The notes below the pieces were generated by a model, which saw nothing but the letters and a program-made list of their open reading frames with translations, ran no database searches and was not told the origin of the DNA. The position numbers were made by a program, and so were the translations under genes. Of a DNA stretch of 64,000 nt, positions 10,301-23,900 are shown in pieces. Source of the stretch: Anastatus disparis (Eukaryota; Arthropoda; Insecta; Hymenoptera; Eupelmidae); assembly GCA_017163975.1 (NCBI GenBank), contig JAFFSR010000220.1, positions 17,750,001 to 17,814,000 of the forward strand, read 5' to 3'. Numbering within the stretch: position 1 is the first letter of the stretch; each line of letters opens with the position of its first letter.

Positions 10301-13300
10301 GATCTTCACACGTCGTGTTTTAATGTTGTTCATCAAAGTTTAAGCGAAGCGCCGCGATCCAACGATTTTTTTCATACGATACTTCCGCCCACTGGTATAA
10401 GGAAATTGAATAGCGTAACAAACTTTTACGGATGCCGGAAAAGATTATAAACTTAAATTTTATTTTTTTTTAGTTTAAAATTTTTTTTTTTTTTTGAAAA
10501 TTAAAGAAAAGAATTTTTTTAGTCTTTTGACCCATTACGTAATAACGTGCGCTACATAGGTGTAAATAAAAGTCATTTTAAACGCCGACTTCCTTTGCGT
10601 TCGTGCAGGTAATTAGAGAAAATAATTTTGTGTCCGACATGTAGGTTGTAACTTCCATTTTCGAGTGCATTTCAGCAATAAAGACGGAAAAATTTTTTTA
10701 TTTTACAATGCAACGTTAACATTTTAATTTTTGAATAAACTTTTTTGCTGTTTATCAGATGAAATTAATCGTCAAGTGTACAGGAAGTAAAATTTGATTT
10801 AAAAAAAAAGGTTAACTTCTCACTGTGACTTATTAAAACCGCAGTGTCTTGTGAAATATTTACTATTTATAGTTTTGATTTTGTAACTGCATTTAGAAAT
10901 TGTACATAAAAAAAAAGTTATATTTATTGTACAATAAAAATCGTTCGCTGAAATTTCATAAAATTTTAAAATAATTTATTTATATTTATATACATTATTA
11001 TTAACCATGAATCAAGCTTAATTTGTAAACAGAATAATAAAATAAAGTCGAGCCGAGTTCATAATGTGGTTTTACATGGGAGAATAAATTATACAAGTTT
11101 TTGTGGTTAAATTCTATAAAGCCAAAACGCTCCGACCGCAGTTTATCGATAAAAACGTGGATCTTTCTTCAATGGAATAAATCTTAATGAAAATTAGAAA
11201 CGAGATATTGATGATTATTAAATTTAAGAATAGAGAAAATTAGATTTATCTAAAGTATTCTTAATTTATGTACACATTGAATAATTTGAAATATTTAGAG
11301 TACATACTATATAAGCTAAAGTATTTTTACCAAATATTCGTGGATTATATAACCGTCTGTGTAATAACAAAATTCTTTAAAATATAATATTGGAGGAAAT
11401 AATCTTACGTATACGCATATTAAAATTATTTGATGATTTAACTCTTAAACTGAAGCGAATACGTAACTGTATTTTGTTTTTATGGCTAGTCTATCAAACA
11501 TATTTGAAATATGGTTCGAATTTACAAGTATAGAATTCTTTTCTTTTCAATAGAAAATTCAAATATGAAAAATTCGCACTACGAATAAGAAAGTTTATAA
11601 TAACGATCTTTTGAATCAATTGATTAATGATTTGAATTAACTTAATTGTTTTAAGATAAAATTTTTCCTAGAATTAAAGATTAATATTCCAAGTTCGATT
11701 ATTCAGACTTTTAGATTTTTCAGATAAAATAATTTTACATATCAAGTTAAGTATCCATCCAAGTTTTTTAATTAATAAATTTGATATAACAATCAATGCA
11801 TTGAGCCCAAACATTAAAAATACAATAGAAGAAATATTTAACTTTCTCAAGTCAAGAAATTGGCAAACAAAAAAAAAAAGAAAATAACACAAAAACCAAA
11901 GCATCAAAACCAAGCGCATCAACAAGCACGTCAAGGCATAAAAGTTAGCCCACACCCAATTCGCAATCTATTCTTCTCTATCCAACATCTGCAATTATCG
12001 CGACATAATTCCATCAAAAAAAAAAGAAAGAAAGAAAAAACTTTCGTCAACCCTATAATTTTCCGATGCAACATTATTTTCTAGAAAATCTCCGCCCAAT
12101 CACTTTAACACACGTTATATTCCGCTGGTACAGTCTCACAAAACGAAACGACTAATTGCCAAGTAGTAACAGTTTTGCTATTTCCACGCACATTTTTCTT
12201 TTTTTCCATTTCGTTGCAAGGGCTTTTCCCGTACGTATGCGTGTTATAATCACTCAAACCGGACTGGTCTTCTAATTTATATGACGTAACTACTGTCGTG
12301 CCCGCATGTAAGACTTGAAAGAAAAAAGGAAAATAAAATAAGAAATGTCGTGAATTTTTCATGTATGTGACTGACGATAATAAATACCTTCCATTTCGTT
12401 TTATTTTTTTCCTTTTTTTTTGTTTTCTATTTATTTGTTAAGAAAGAATTTTATAGTGACAATAATAGTTTTGCCGGATAGTTTATGTTACAGTTTTCTT
12501 TCCACGAGAAAGTTACTTTAAGAAAATCGCCCAGAGGCAGAGCACAATTTAAGGCCTGCGTATTTTTGTTACAGTTTGTGATTTTTAGCTCCTATATAGG
12601 CTACGTTATACTCATTGTATTTTTCCTTTTATTTTTCTGCCTTTTGTTTCCTGACTTTTAGCGAATTGTGCCTACAAGTGTATAATGATTGTCGCAGTAT
12701 TAGCGGTATTTTTCTTTTCTTTTTTTTTTTCTTCTTTCGCAAACGACGTAATGGCGTGGTTCATAAACGAGGCGTTTAAATGCTAAAAGAATAGATTTTT
12801 AAAAATAAAAGTTTTTTTCCTTTGACAAAGATAACATAGAGTGAAATCGAAAGTTTTCAAGGTAGCTCATAGAAACGACACTTATACCCATGAAAATGAA
12901 TTTTTAATAAACTAAATAATACATTTTTTTTCAATGTACTAAACAATGTACTAAATAAAATAGTTAATTTTTCATTTTAAACACCAATGATTGTATAACT
13001 TGCGTAAACTTATTTTAAAACAAAATATATTATTATACGTATGACTTGTAATGCTTTTTTATAATAGGATACATATGTATCATTTAGCGAAAGTTGCTAA
13101 GTGTTATATTTAATAGGTGCTATTATTTGTTGTAACATTGTTTATTACTTCCTTCGATTATGTGATGCGGAGAAATGAAAAAACTTGTTTGTAAAAAGTT
13201 TTTTAAATAAAACAATAATATACTTATATGAACGGCAGTTCAACAAACTACTTAATCATCAGAGAAATAAACCTAGCTCTAAACTATCGAACGAGTTGAT

Positions 13301-15973
13301 AGAAGTGGACGTTATTATCGCTATTTTGAAAAAATAATGTTGCTTTGATAAAGATAAACGATCATTGCATCATTTAATATTAGAAATGAAATATTTATTT
13401 TTTTTTTAACAAAAATATGTTTGCTTATGAATTATGAAAAACTAAAAAAAAACCTAACAGTGTACCTACAATCGATTCAAAGGATTATGAAATGAAATTT
13501 AAAATCATAACTAACAAAGGGATTTGATCATGCATTAAAAAGTAAACCAAATAATTCTAATGAATCAATGTAAGATCTGGTTATTAAAACCTTGAAAAAC
13601 GACAGTTATCATATTGATATAAATTAATTAAATGTTCTAATTATATGAAACTACTTTTTACCAACACGGAAGCTTTTTTTTCCTTTTCTTTTTTTTTTTG
13701 CTTAACCGTCAAACTACAAAGGTTTCTAATGTTGATGTCAATCTTTTATTACTCAATCGTAATTTACTAATATTAAATTTCACCATTTTATTCTTATAAA
13801 ATAACTTCTTATTGCATATAACATTATAACAATGATAAATTGCATTGCAGTTTCAAAAAAGTACGTACATAAACTCCTTTTATTATGTTTATATAAAATT
13901 ATCTATTTAAAAAGCCGTTCCTTGATTAAGTGTACAAAAATTAAAAGACAACTTTCACAAATTAATTAAATTTCAATGTAATCAATGAATTTTACTAGTT
14001 TGATAAAATTTGAAAAAAAAAGAATCTTTTTATGTAGAGCAGAGAAAATTAGAATTAACAATAAATCTATAAAATCGATTATACATTTTCACTGTGATTA
14101 ATCGAGCGATTCTTCAATATCATCCAACAAGTATATTCCGATCCGCAATTAAATCAGTATATACATAAGCACACGTGAATACGCAACTTTCTTGCATGTT
14201 ACAGATACATATCGCTAATTTACGTTCGGCGAATTAGAAATTCATCAAAACTTGATTTTTTTTCAAATCCTTCGAACAAAAAATGTAGGTGAAAAAAAAT
14301 TATTTTTTTTTGTTATATAAAACTACATGGTTAATATCACGTATTTATGTGCCTAAGATATTCCGAGGACGTCTACTTAAAGGATGATTATATGACATGA
14401 ATATTTGCTCGATACAAAACCAAAAACAAAAAAAAAAGGAATCTGAATTCCTTGTTTAAATATAAGAGAGAGTCGATAAACTGTATCGTTTAATAGAAAG
14501 GAATTGGCAAGGTTATCGCAAACTAGGATAATAAAAAAAGCCTTTTAAATGCAAAATACCCCTTCACTGCTAAAATAAAATAAACAACAAAAAAAAAAAA
14601 GAGGTAAGAATAATCTGTACAAATTCACAATTTATGATAATCACTTTTTTTCTTCTTCTTCATATTGTTAATGTATTCCATAGGATGGTGACGATGCTGA
14701 CTGATGGAAAAATTTTTTTTCGAAAGCATATTATAAAGATATATTTATGTTAATTGGCCTAAAACGACACGTGGAGCCTATTGCGCAATTAGCTCTCGAA
14801 GAATCTAGAGCATCTTGCTACGTGTTCTTCGATATTTAGATGAATGTAAATGTATGAATTTTTATGATATATGATTTTTTAAATGGTAATGGATTACGAA
14901 ATTGAAGCAGCGTTAAATTAAATGCATATATTTTTAACAATATTTTTAAAAATAAGAAGCTAAATTTCTTGAAATAGTTCATTCAATAATAAGTTTTCAT
15001 CGTCCTGTAGCTTTCTCTTAGTAAATGCAAAAAAAAAGAAGTTTAATGACACTAAAACATTGGGACTGACACTAGTGATTATGAGAAGTTTTTGTCAAAA
15101 GGTCGTGTTCTACAACAATATTTTTGTTAAACTTTTTATTAGATATAATATTATTAAATATTATTAAGGATTTTGTTCACCCAATATGTTTTTTTAGTTT
15201 AATAAGTAAGTCTTACGTAAAATAAGGAAATAACATTTATTTATAGATGTTGAAAAATTAATTTAAATAAAATGTTAAACTTTCGAGTTCTTCGGAACAT
15301 TTGATATGCTTCATTTTGCTTAAAAATTATAAAATAAACAGAGTTCTCACGATTACATATTTTAATTATTATTCGCGTAATTAATCGATCGAAACTACAT
15401 CTTTTAATCGAGTAAATTCAATTACGTAAGTACACAAAATCATCGCTACATCCGTAAAATGTAAGGTTTTTTAATATGAAACTGAAGTTAAGTATAATTA
15501 ATAATTAACTATATAGCCACTTATAAAGCTACTTTCATTTTACGCAGGTAGTTAGATATTTAATCGAAAGTATTTTATGATAATTAATAGCATAAACTAG
15601 CCACATATATTATTTCAGTGGTTTCGATTTAATGAGTTTATACGGAAAGATTTTTTTTTACAAATATTCGTATCATAAATTACGTTAGAAAATAATTAAG
15701 GGAATTGAAAATGTCGATATTATGGCCTTTCAAATTTTTTATCCTTAATCCAAAAGTTTTTAAAATATCTCTATTTTACAGCCTTTTATTTTAATTAACT
15801 AAAAAAAGCTAATACAGAGATATTTTGGAAAATTTTTTGATAAAAAATAAAAATTTGGAAAATCGCGATGTCGGTAACTATGTATAAATCATATACACCA
15901 TTATACTACCTTAAAAAAAAGTAACAACGATTACAATTTAATAACTATATAAATAATTAATGTGAAATAAAGT
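7301..15973. other. Long interval without recognised genes
   Basis: AT-rich DNA with many A/T homopolymers. I recognise no protein, tRNA or transposon in it. Two weak signals were noted. An open stretch on the minus strand at 8337-8468 ends in a GTAAGT donor-like sequence. A minus-strand reading frame at 12105-12362 follows an acceptor-like TTTTTTCTTTCAAG. Neither matches a family I know. It may be intron of the minus-strand gene whose signal-peptide exon is at 25410-25496. Confidence 0.4.
8337..8468 (-). other. Possible minus-strand exon, unassigned
   Basis: Read on the minus strand, 44 codons stay open from an AG at 8469-8470 to a GTAAGT at 8336-8331, with both ends in phase 0. The translation contains KPKYARVEIEVIAGFGWN, and the base composition is richer in G+C than the surroundings. 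The preceding bases lack a good polypyrimidine tract, and the plus strand is also open for 68 codons here, so chance or a repeat fragment is possible. It would match the phase-0 donor of the exon at 25410-25496, but 17 kb separates them. Confidence 0.18.
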
Positions 15974-16171
15974 TTTTATTTTATTTAACGTCGCTGTATT
16001 TATGCTATGATTGCAATGACAATTAGCGACGGAGGTCACTTCAGTTTATTTGCGAACAAAGCACATGTGATGAACAGAGGTACTTGTATAAATCGGCCGA
16101 GAGCGTGATTTGAACTCAGGACCCCGAGATTACGAGTCCATCGCTCTACCGACTGAGCCACTGACGACCTC
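15974..16171 (-). repeat. tRNA-derived SINE, copy 1
   Basis: On the minus strand the head begins GAGGTCGTCAGTGGCTCAGT and folds as a tRNA: D-arm GGCTCAGTCGGTAGAGC, anticodon loop CTCGTAA (CGT, threonine) and a T-arm (GAGTTCAAATC) that is slightly degraded. A body with TACAAGTACC and ACATGTGCTTTGTTC follows, then a 3' end with TCCGTCGCT...AGCGACGTTAAAT and an A-rich tail. Box A and box B resemblance marks a pol III promoter. The attached body and tail show that it is a SINE rather than a tRNA gene. Confidence 0.85.
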
Positions 16172-17558
16172 TTTGATAGATTTAGCTTAAGCTGATGTAA
16201 TGATACACCGTTTCCCGAATTTTTTATCATTATTCAATAATTTGCTGAAATATTTTTAAAACTGTTGGATTAAGAAACAAAAATTTGGAAAATTGTAATG
16301 TCGATATTTAACATTCTCTTAATTATAAAAATGTAATAAAATTCAATAAATATCTCGTGTATAATTTTCAAAATATAGCAAAAGCATTTTGAATTTAAAA
16401 CTAATCAAATCCTCAAAAATGTAACATTAAATCTTAGAAAATGAAAAAACTGATTGTCTTTCTCAATCTCATGTCTTAACTTGCATGCACCGTGTAGCTC
16501 GATAAATAAAAAAAAAAGTAGGAGGCAAAACTTGCAAAAGTCATAAACACTAAAGCGGCAAGGTCGCTAAAAGCAATCTAAAGTTTCATACTTATAGCTC
16601 GGTTCACTTGCACTCTATTACCTTTTTTCTAGAATTGTTTAAACCTATATCGTCTTTTTTTTCAAAGTTTTGTAATCCTTGCAAAATTCTTTTTCCTTTT
16701 CTTTTTTCATTTTTGCATATATACGACGAGAAATGAATTTTTAATTGGTAAAAGGTTATTTTGAAATAAAATTTTCATTTCTTTTAATTTACATAATTGA
16801 AGCTTCATATGTACGTGCTAATTAAAGTAATTGGATATGTTAAGTAATTAAATTTACTAATTAAGGTTATGGCGCCTTTATTGGTATTAGTCAAAGAAAT
16901 ATATCTGCAGGTGTATTATTTTATGTAATGAATATGAAAATTACGTTTGATAATTAATGTTTATCTATAAAATATCATGAGATACATTTTTTTTATCTTC
17001 GATAAAGCTAAAATCGTAACACTATTAGCTTGAAAGTACTTTGCTATTGATTATCTATTTTCGTTACAAAAATAGAAAAAAAATGGTTTGAAATTTTCTT
17101 TTTTACTCATTTTTTTCTTTGATGAAAAAAATTGTATTAATAGGCAGTATATTTTTTCTTGTTTAAAATTATAGTCATTGATTTATTTCTTTTGGGGTAT
17201 GCAATAAAACATAACTAGTAATTGTATAATTATGACTTATTAATGATAATTTTTTGCTGTAATTAAATAAATTATCGTTTCGATAGGTCAAAGTCAAAAG
17301 GATTTTTTTTAAATTGCACAACAATAGTATGAATGAAAAATTTTTTTAACGCTTTTGAAATCTATAAATATTTAATTTAAACAAATGAAAAAAAGCATAT
17401 GCATCTAAATTTTTAAAAATTAGGTCATGAATTCAAAACGAATTTGACATCACATGACAAATGTATTAACAAACTTTTTTATAAATTTTTTTTCTGTTTA
17501 CCCAAACTTCACAGGTGCATTTTTACCTTAAAAAAAAATCATATATCACTTAGCCAAA
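16172..17558. other. Interval between SINE copies 1 and 2
   Basis: No coding sequence or structure recognised; A/T runs only. Confidence 0.4.
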
Positions 17559-17757
17559 TTTTTTTTTTTTTTTATTTAACGTCGCTGTATTTGTGCTATC
17601 ATTGCGATGCTAATTAGCGACGGAGGTCGTCAGTGTGGTGTGAACAAAACACATGTAACGGACAGTGGTGCTTGTATCAATCGGTCGAGAGCGGGATTCG
17701 AACTCGGATCCTCGAGATTACGAATCCATCGCTCTACCGAATGAGCCATTGAGACTT
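17559..17757 (-). repeat. tRNA-derived SINE, copy 2
   Basis: Same family as copy 1, in the same orientation. The plus strand shows a poly-T (the SINE poly-A tail), TTTAACGTCGCTG, TTAGCGACGGAGGTCG, GGTGCTTGTATCAATCGG and the reversed tRNA head ending near TGAGCCATTGAGACTTC. The T-arm GGGATTCGAACTC is intact, and the anticodon loop reads TTCGTAA. The first bases of the head have diverged from the other copies. Confidence 0.85.
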
Positions 17758-20700
17758 CTTATACTATAGTATAAGATATTCATATATGAGTTATAGCTGA
17801 TATTTTTTTATTATTTTATACATGTTTATTATTCGTTATATGGTTAATGGAAAATTTTTACGTTAAAACAATCTCACGTTTATAAACGGTTGCTTCATAA
17901 GGATATTAATAAGAAACATATTTCTGCCACTAAATTATTTATTATGTTACAATATTTCAAGTTTTTGAAATAATATATAATATATTTATGCTTGCAATAT
18001 TTTAGCTATATCATTTTTCAATTTAATTTCGGTCTAAAATTTATAAATAAATATCTGCGTATGAATTTAAATTACTAGATTTTGCAAAGAACTGAAAATT
18101 ATTGCATATAAAATGTTAATTTTTATGTAATTTTATGTAGTTTCCGAGGTTTTTATTTTTAAAAAATGGAATTCCTTAAAACTATTTTTTAAATAAATGT
18201 TGTATATTTTTCAGTTAAAATGTCATAACGTTTTAATTTTCTTTGAAAAATACAATTCTAAAGTTCTAAATTACTTTTCTTATTAAGAAAATAGGTTGAC
18301 GTATTACGCATTTTAAAAAGTCTACGTGCACTCTAATTACCGCAAAAAATTAAATTTTATATTTTCTATTCACCTAAAGACCTTCAAACACACACATACA
18401 CGCATCATTTAAAAATTTAATGAAAATAATTTATACTCTCGTTTACATTGTTAAATTTAACTCTTTTTTAAATAAAACATTTTCATTTAGCCTTTCTTTT
18501 CAACTATATTATTTTAATTTATTAATTACAATATCCAATTTCGCGATAAATAAATATTGCAACAATCTTTATAATAATTTATAACGTTATAAAACTATGA
18601 AATTCTGAAAATATATACACCAAAGTAAAGTGCTTCAATATTGCTGTAATAAGTTCTTTAGTAAGAAAAAAAAAAGTAACGGAGCAAAATGTGCTTCGAT
18701 AAAAATGTTCTCGCAACGCAAATTGCAACCTTTCTAACGAGAATATAATCGTATTAAAAAAAAGTAGAACTTTAGAAAAATATAAAAAAAAAACTTATTT
18801 CCTTTACTTTGCGATAATAAATCGAGTAAAGTGCAATTTTTCTTGGCTTTTTTTTTTCATTTACGAAATAACTTCAGTGCATATATTAGCGTAAAAGTTG
18901 AAATAAACGTACGGGCAGTATCACTTAAAGCTTACGCAGCGTATAAGTAATGTAATTAATATTGAAGTAATAAAGTAATAGACTGTTTTTTTATTTACTT
19001 TGTTTTTTTTATTGACGTTCACATTAAAACAAAGGGGTCATTTTTTCTCTTTTATCGTTGGAATGAAAAACTTTTTATGTCTCGTTAATTTGCATATGTG
19101 TTTTAACATTTTAGTTATGGAAATGATTTTCGTATCAAATTGTAATAATATAACATTAAATATTTGTATTATTTTGGAATTTAAATTCTTTTAAGCTCTC
19201 TTTTTCAAAAAAAATTTTATTTTTTTTTATTATTTATGAGTATTTTTATTCTTTTTTCTATGAATTACCTAAAATAATCGATGAAAGAAACAAAAATAAT
19301 GATAACATAATAATCACGTTACAACGTAATATCAAAATAAAATTAAAGAAAAAAAAATTGGCTTACAGAACGTAAATTGAAGTTTAAAAACTAACTCTTT
19401 GCACTACGTGGAGTATATTAAAGTAGATACGTGACGAGTTTGGTAAGACAATTTGTTTTAAGTTAAAATTGCTAAACTTTTTTAAGCTTTCACTTTCGAG
19501 GAGACAAATAAAACTTTTCTTTTTAATTAAAGATCGTTTTTTCTTCTTCCTAAACCTTTAAAATACCCAAATGCATATTATAAATTACTTTCTTAAAAAT
19601 TAAAAAAAAGATCCTTTATATTTGCGTTGAACATGACGTGATATAATTAAATAACTCATGCCTCTTACCGTATCATGTAATTTCTAATCTGCTTTTATCA
19701 ACATTTAACATTGTTATTTCATTTAAAGATACATCGTTAAAAAGTGTATACATATAATGATAAAAATAAGTATATAAACTTTAATTACGATAGAAAATTT
19801 ACGCTACTAGTGGGCGGCCCAATTAAGCGGAAAAATTTTTCGACTTGCGCAAAAAGTATTGATATCCGCGTGTACAATTATTTTTTTTTTCCCCCTTTTA
19901 AAACCATAACAAATGTATATCTGAAACAAAATCAACTTGTAATAGCCAAAAATCTCTCACGGTCTTGTATCCTGAATGGTATACGTATGTGTATGCAGGA
20001 TATGTATGCGTGTGTTTATTTTCAACATGGATAGTGATAGTAGTTGAATGTGACGCTGCGAGACACGCGTGTACACTTTAAACGTATATAATAATACCCT
20101 TTGCATGTGATTATATGCATGTTGGCGCGCGAGCGAGCGAGCGAGCGCGAGTTCAAGCTAGTTTAGTTTCTAAATCTTTGATCTAACGGGTGTTTAAGTA
20201 TTAGACTATGGCTATAAAGTCTGTTAAAGGATCATGAATAAATGCATTGGTTTTGATATATTTTTTTTTGAGTTAAGTTTTTTTAACTTTCAAAAATCAA
20301 AGGATTTTGAAATTTTTCTGTTTATTTAATTACTTTATTTGCGAGGCTTGGATGAGCCCGTACTCGCTGTGGCTAATAATTATGAAATGAAAGTTTACAT
20401 TCGATAATAAATATTGTCTGAAGCTTTGATTTTAGTCTTCCCTCTTGCCACAATCATCGTTTCCACATAGCAAAGGATGTAATGTACTAATATAACGTGA
20501 TACTTAATGAATGAGTATTAAATGTATCTACTTTGGACATTTAGATTTCCGTGAAATAAATTTAATGAGTACTTTTCGAGCAATTATCAATCATACAAGT
20601 TTTTATGTTTTCTTCATTATATTTTTCTTTTTAATATGATGAAATTTACATTTGATAATTAATGTTTCTATTTTATAGTGCAATTTTTTTATACCGAGAA

Positions 20701-20784
20701 TAATTTTTCTAGATAAATATTCAATTCAAATTATTAATATTTGCAACTCGTAAAGTATCTTGTATTAAAAGTAATCACTAAAGT
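17758..20784. other. Interval between SINE copies 2 and 3
   Basis: AT-rich DNA with no recognised gene. A short (GCGA)n-type microsatellite within ...GCGCGCGAGCGAGCGAGCG... lies at about 20124-20150. Reading frames at 19000-19194 and 19744-20034 have no signature of a real protein. Confidence 0.4.
20124..20150. repeat. GCGA microsatellite
   Basis: About five GCGA units flanked by further GCGC, a sharp GC-rich island in AT-rich surroundings. Confidence 0.7.
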
Positions 20785-20987
20785 GAGCCGGTGAGTGGCT
20801 CAGTCGGTAGAGCGTTGGATTAGTATTCTCTGGGTTCTGAGTTCGAATCCCGCTCTCTGCAGCCGATTGATACAAGCACCACTGTACGTTACATGTGCTC
20901 TGTTCACAAACACACGAGCTCCGTCGCTGATTAGCATTACAAAATAGCATAAATATAGCGACGTTAAAAAAGAATAAAAAAAAAAAT
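20785..20987 (+). repeat. tRNA-derived SINE, copy 3
   Basis: A plus-strand copy with head GTGGCTCAGTCGGTAGAGCG, anticodon loop ATTAGTATT (AGT, threonine) and intact T-arm GAGTTCGAATCCCGCTCT. The body contains CCGATTGATACAAGCACC and ACATGTGCTCTGTTCACAAA. The 3' end is CTCCGTCGCTGATTAGCAT...AGCGACGTTAAA plus an A-rich tail. The two minus-strand frames across it are spurious. Confidence 0.87.
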
Positions 20988-23900
20988 TCTTCAAAATATT
21001 TATTGAGCATTTTTTATATTTTGCTAATTAAAGAATGAACTTGCACTTTTAATAAACTTACTCCGTAAAACTCAACTTCAAATAAATTATACCAAATTCA
21101 AAAATTTCCATAAATTTTCTTTGAAAAAACATTACAAAATTTCAAACTCCGCATACCCATAACTCAATTCACCTACATTACAGATAAGATTGAAAGTAAA
21201 AAATAAAAAAATCATTTGAAAATTTAATTGGCAATTAAGTCAAGCGATCTTTACATGCATTCGAACGATAAATAAAATTGATCCACCATATATGTAATTG
21301 AACGGAAACAACAAAAGTGTGCCTTTACATGTACTGAAAGCGCGCGTCCATATAGGCGTGGTACCTTTTTTGCATTACAATAACGTCTATAACCCTACGC
21401 TTTGCATATTATAAATATAAGTGTGTATACGTAGAAGTTTATACGTCTTGTTTGAAATTTGATCGGTATGTAACGAGTGTATACTTTGGTTCACATAATT
21501 GGTCTTTTTTTATTTTGTTTTTGATTTTAGCTTTGACTTATGTACACGCGATCATGTATAGAATATGATTTTGATGGAAAAGGTTTGTTTAATGATAGCT
21601 TAAATTTATGCATATAAACAATGTGGAATTTTTTTCACAAAGGTTTGTTAGAAGGTTTGAGTAACTTTCGTTTTTTTCTAACATTAGTAGGGTATTTGAG
21701 GTAGGATAAGTGCGTGTTTTAGATATTTGAAGAATATTTTACTCTTTTATTTTGAAATAATTGTTTCCGTCCTATAATTAATAGAACCTCATACGATATT
21801 TTGAAAAAGGTTTGAACGTTCAGAAGACAATAATATAGAGCATTTACTTTTTATATTATAAATAACTTTTATTTTTTTTTTATTTAATAATTTACTAATG
21901 CCTCATATTTTTACTTTTCAATCTATAACAATCTTGTTTATATTTTAACTATTTTTATAATCATGTGTGAATGATAAATTAAAATCAAATTGCAAAACTT
22001 TTAATTTGAAATAATTGTAAACATCATTCTGTTGTCAGTATATTTCTAAATATAATTTATATAATTTTTACTTCTTGTAAAAAATTATGGTTATAATTTA
22101 TTGTTTTTTTTTTTTTTAATTTCTTATTATTGTTTAGTGATACTAACAAAAAATATTAATACGAGTATCACTATTATTGTGCGCACGTATTAATATTCAC
22201 TTTACAATTAAAAATAATTTTTTAATTACGTTTATTTAAAAAATATTTAACAGACAATGTATAACTTCACAAGTCTTTCATATAATATCTCCAATTTGCG
22301 CGAAAGTCAATGAAAAAAAAATTGTAAAAGCGAAAAACTAAATATAAAAATTGTACATCTTTCATTAAAATAAAAAGTTCTATTCTCTTCTAAACAATCA
22401 CTCATTTTTATGGTTTTTACAATTATACAAACAATACAGTACAAAATATAAATCCTAAGCTCACATTAAACCATCATTATAATTTAGCCGTACAAATTTC
22501 TCTCGTCAACCAGGTTATATTATTAAAAATAACCAACGCACGTCAGATGCCACGCTTTTTTTCTTAATGATTTATTTAACTTGGAATAAGTGAAGCGATG
22601 CTTATATGTGTATAGAAAGATCATAAATCATCATATGTATGTCAAATGATATACGGCTTTGCTCGCACTTCAAAAACATTAGATGCTCAGTAATACTTGA
22701 CTACAAGGCGCCGGTTTGTCGTGTCTTTACGCTTTTTTTTCAGTATGGACTTGCGACTTTCTTGTGTCAATCCTGTTCGAAAACACTTAATACATCGTTC
22801 CAATGACCTCTGGTGCCAGGGAAAATTATGAATTGATGTACTGCAATTTTTTTAGTGCATTTGATTAATACCTTTAAGTACACCGAAGTGATGTTTAATT
22901 ATTTTTCATTTTTTTATTCGCTGTGTTCATTATATAATTGAATTTCGATTGAATTATAGGTTTATTTCAGTTGGATGGATTTGTTGAATTTTTGGAAATC
23001 GTGACGTCAATGCTTGTGATGTATGGAATATTGATTTCTATAGGTCATTTCGTTTAGAATGAATTATTTATATGAAGAAAGTAAAATTTCACTTTTTCGG
23101 CAGAAAAACATTTAGCAAAAGATACTTCAGTAAATTTATTGAATATTTATAAAAATTTTACAATGCTGTTACTGAAATTTCTGAGTTAAAATTTTAAAAA
23201 TATTTAAACGAAATTTTGAAAATTTAATTTCAAATAATTAGAAAAATCAACCAAACAACAATACTCAAAGAATCATATATTTCTGTATACCATATGCGAG
23301 GCGTATATAAACACATCCTCAGAAAAGAAAAAAAAAGAAAGGAGAAAAAAAAAGAAACTCGTCGGTCCAGCTCCAAGTCACAAAACTCGTTAAAAAGAAA
23401 AATCCGCGTCGTGATGCGTTTTGTGTCAATCAGAGCAAGTTGTATTACGCAACGACTTGCGGCGCGATTTATTTTTACTCACTTGAGACAAAAAAAAAGA
23501 AAATATAAAGAAACTGACAGCAAAAGAAGTTTGGTATTTATGCGAGTATAGCGATTAAATAATGTTCAACGGTAATTGCAGTATTAGGACATTTATTTTT
23601 TTTTTATTTTTTTTTTTATCTTATCTCACGACAGAACTGATCCACTTTCTCTTGGCTAAAGGATCCGGAAGAATTTTACGAATTTTCACATTTTTATTTT
23701 ACTTGTTTTTTTATTTTTAATTAAGTTAAATAGTAACAAAGTCGTGTTTGAAACTACTACAGATGACTGCGTAAAAAATTTTTATTTTACTTTTATTCGT
23801 TAGAACACTTTTTAAACAATTTTAGAGAAATTAGTTATTTTAACGTTAATTAATTATATATAATCCATGCCTTAATTACATACGCATCTTAATTGATTGT

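Noticed and set aside
16036..16230. 64-codon minus-strand frame with SSVAQSVERWTRN
   Set aside because: It translates the tRNA head of a SINE; the same phrase recurs in the other SINE copies, so it is not a gene.
19744..20034. 96-codon plus-strand frame
   Set aside because: No domain, signal peptide or splice context; composition follows the background.
23294..23551. Lysine/arginine-rich 85-codon frame
   Set aside because: It comes from an AG-rich tract; no start context, splice sites or similarity to a known basic protein.
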